Shown here piece by piece: positions 62,397 to 64,000 of a DNA stretch of 64,000 nucleotides; position 1 is the first letter of the stretch, and each line of letters begins with the position of its first letter. The notes under the pieces are model-generated. The model worked only from the letters and a program-made list of their open reading frames with translations. It did not search any database and was not told the origin of the DNA. Source of the DNA: Pseudarthrobacter sp. (GTDB lineage Bacteria > Actinomycetota > Actinomycetes > Actinomycetales > Micrococcaceae); assembly GCA_031178005.1 (NCBI GenBank), contig JAPSJV010000008.1, forward strand, positions 53,366 through 117,365, written 5' to 3'. Both the position numbers and the translations under genes were made by a program.

Positions 62397-63812
62397 TCAA
62401 ACCTTTCCGGGGCGGTACTTCCCAAGGAACAGCGCACACAGTGCGCCTGCGGCGGCCAGGGCCGCTGCCGCGACGATCGGCACCAGGAAAGCCGCCGAAC
62501 TGCCGTGGTCCTGGGCCAGGACACCTGCGGTAGCCGCACCCGCTGCGGAGCCTGCCACCAGGCCGCTGGCCAGCGCTGTCATCACCGTTCCAAGGCGCCC
62601 GATCGGGGCCAGCCGTCCACCAATGGCGAAGACCGTCACCATCACGGGGCCAACGGGAAGGCCAAGCGCGAGCAGAATCAGCACCATGGTGCCGACGTCC
62701 CCGGCGGTCAACAGCAGCGCAGAAAGTCCCACCATCGCGGCGGCACAGGCCGGCCAGCGGAACCGAAGCGGGAAGGACTGTGGCCAGTACGCCACCGAGA
62801 GGGCGGTCACGGCCGAGCTGACACCCATCACAGAGTACAGCAGGCCGGCAAGTTCGGAACCGCCAAATCCGGCAGCGAATGAGGCCAGCGAAGCCTGCGT
62901 TCCGCCGAAGAAGGCACCCATGAGCGCCATACCCGTCACCGGCAGGACCAGAGCTGCGATCAGCCTGCTGCGGGCTGCGGCTTCCCGTTTGCCGGGCTTC
63001 GAAGAAGCCCCTTTGCCACGGCGGACGGGCTGGCGCCGCGGAACCTGCCGCACCGTGGGATGAAGAGCGAATGCCGGGACAAAAGCCAAAGTCAGGACAG
63101 CGGCAAGCGCCAGCGGAAGCCACGGAGCCAGCAGGCTGGCCAGGATACCCACCAGGGCAGGGCCCAAGACAAAGGTCAGTTCGTCGGCAGTACTTTCGTA
63201 GGACAGGGCCGTATCCAGATCCGTGTTCTGCACCTGGCTGCCGGGCGGCGGAGTTTGCTTCCCCGCGGTCAGGACCATCCAGCGCACCCTGGCCAGCGGT
63301 CCCACCTGCGGGCACGACGCGCCGGCGGCGAAGGACGCTGCCAGGATTGGAGCAATCGACGCGGGACCCTCTGCCGACCCTACAAAGTGGACACCTGCCA
63401 GGAGCAGCAGCACGGCCAGGGCATTCAGGGCGGCTGCCAGCAGCAGCACCGGACGCTGGCCCCAGCGGTCCGCCATGGCACCTACGACGGGAGCACCGAT
63501 GGCCGACCCTATGCCGACAGCTCCGGCGGCGGCACCGCCGACGGCATAGGAAGACGTGGCAGAGGTAACGAGGGTGAGCGTTCCGACGGTCAGCATTGCC
63601 AACGGCAGACGAGCCACCAGGCCAATAGGAATAAACGTGCCGCCGGCAAGCTCATTCAACCGGCCGAAGCGGCCGGTTGGGCGTTTGCGGGGATTGCCGC
63701 GGCCGGGGCGTTCACCATCAAGCTGCAGCGCGCTTCGGGAGGCAGGGTCCGGTGATTGTGGAGTGGATGTTGCTTGGGAAATCAAGGTTCGGGCTCGCTT
63801 CATCATGCGCAT
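62397..63812 (-). CDS. MFS transporter
   Basis: A 471-residue major facilitator with about 12 helices, preceded by a 60-residue basic, disordered N-terminus. The DRWGQRPVLL loop 2-3 signature is present after TM2, and a Lys/Arg-rich central loop (RRKGASSKPGKR type) separates the halves. GGAGG before the ATG at 63812 sets the start among three nearby ATGs. Drug or sugar export is possible; substrate unknown. Confidence 0.85.
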   Translation of the reverse strand: MRMMKRARTLISQATSTPQSPDPASRSALQLDGERPGRGNPRKRPTGRFGRLNELAGGTFIPIGLVARLPLAMLTVGTLTLVTSATSSYAVGGAAAGAVGIGSAIGAPVVGAMADRWGQRPVLLLAAALNALAVLLLLAGVHFVGSAEGPASIAPILAASFAAGASCPQVGPLARVRWMVLTAGKQTPPPGSQVQNTDLDTALSYESTADELTFVLGPALVGILASLLAPWLPLALAAVLTLAFVPAFALHPTVRQVPRRQPVRRGKGASSKPGKREAAARSRLIAALVLPVTGMALMGAFFGGTQASLASFAAGFGGSELAGLLYSVMGVSSAVTALSVAYWPQSFPLRFRWPACAAAMVGLSALLLTAGDVGTMVLILLALGLPVGPVMVTVFAIGGRLAPIGRLGTVMTALASGLVAGSAAGAATAGVLAQDHGSSAAFLVPIVAAAALAAAGALCALFLGKYRPGKV

Positions 63813-63882
63813 CGTCCCTCCTCCCGATGCGCGCAACCCGGTAACTGCACCATTCTACGCCGAGTGCCGGCAGCTAGGTGTA

Positions 63883-64000
63883 TTACCCATTGAGGTTGGT
63901 GACGCGTGTGGCTGGTGGCTGACCTTTGAGTGCGGTGTGGCCTCTGTCGTGATTGTAGTGGTGGAGCCAGGCTTGGAAGGCTTGGGTTCGTTCGGTTTCG
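63883..64000 (-). mobile_element. C-terminal end of an IS481-family transposase
   Basis: The last 38 codons are in the window: ETERTQAFQAWLHHYNHDRGHTALKG... TRVTNLNG, then TAA at 63883. AWLHHYNHDRGHTALKG is the end of the DDE (rve) domain. The element's outer end is probably near 63879 (TGT). The remainder continues past the right edge, so whether it is intact cannot be told. Confidence 0.85.

Overview
The window is high-GC DNA with dense, short-spaced genes, many GTG starts and actinobacterial gene orders (leuCD next to an IclR regulator, ilvBNC-serA, an NrtR-nadABC-desulfurase operon). The protein sequences read like an Arthrobacter/Pseudarthrobacter-type member of the Micrococcaceae. That assignment is a judgement from sequence style, not from a search. 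It is ordinary chromosome; the only mobile DNA seen is the end of an IS481-type transposase at the right edge.

Layout. 1-2.6 kb: gpsA (partial), a PlsC-type acyltransferase and murA. 2.8-5.7 kb: leuD-leuC divergent from an NdgR/LtbR-type IclR regulator. 5.8-9.7 kb: a DUF1697 gene and two overlapping dynamin-like GTPase genes. 9.8-14.4 kb: tRNA-Glu, tRNA-Gln, a HAD phosphatase, gltX, a small membrane protein, an FAH-family hydrolase and an MBL-fold hydrolase. 14.5-17.5 kb: an unknown gene, ilvE and leuB. 17.6-22.9 kb: a two-component system followed by an ABC exporter. 23-28.1 kb: metG and a second FtsX-type ABC system. 28.4-35.7 kb: serA, ilvC, ilvN, ilvB (with an attenuator) and ilvD. 35.9-38.4 kb: a sunset-domain protein and a PQQ-type sugar dehydrogenase lipoprotein. 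38.5-43.3 kb: tRNA-Lys, a MarR/peroxiredoxin divergent pair, tRNA-Leu, a peptide-binding lipoprotein and mqo. 43.4-48.4 kb: an RND efflux pump and a luciferase-like monooxygenase/MarR operon. 48.4-52.2 kb: transglutaminase-like protein, lipoprotein, DUF1684, a second FAH protein and GtrA. 52.3-58.3 kb: the NAD de novo operon under an NrtR-type regulator. 58.5-64 kb: alpha/beta hydrolase, phosphoribosyltransferase, MFS transporter/IclR pair, a second MFS transporter and the IS481 fragment.

The strongest theme is branched-chain amino acid synthesis: leuB, leuCD, ilvBNC, ilvD and ilvE all lie within 33 kb. Three regulatory layers can be read: a 17-codon Val/Ile/Leu-rich leader peptide with a terminator/antiterminator before ilvB; a palindromic box (TCTCA-N6-GAGACGGCA) found at both leuC/IclR and ilvD; and a half-copy of that box at leuB. 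A second theme is NAD synthesis, where a 45-bp nested palindrome precedes the NrtR-led operon. A third is leaderless expression: at least ten genes have a TAnnnT-type -10 box 6 or 7 bases before the start codon.

No CRISPR array, phage, toxin-antitoxin pair or biosynthetic cluster was found. The most noteworthy items are regulatory: the ilvB attenuator, the shared leu/ilv operator, the nad palindrome, and a dispersed repeat that encodes the end of LeuC.
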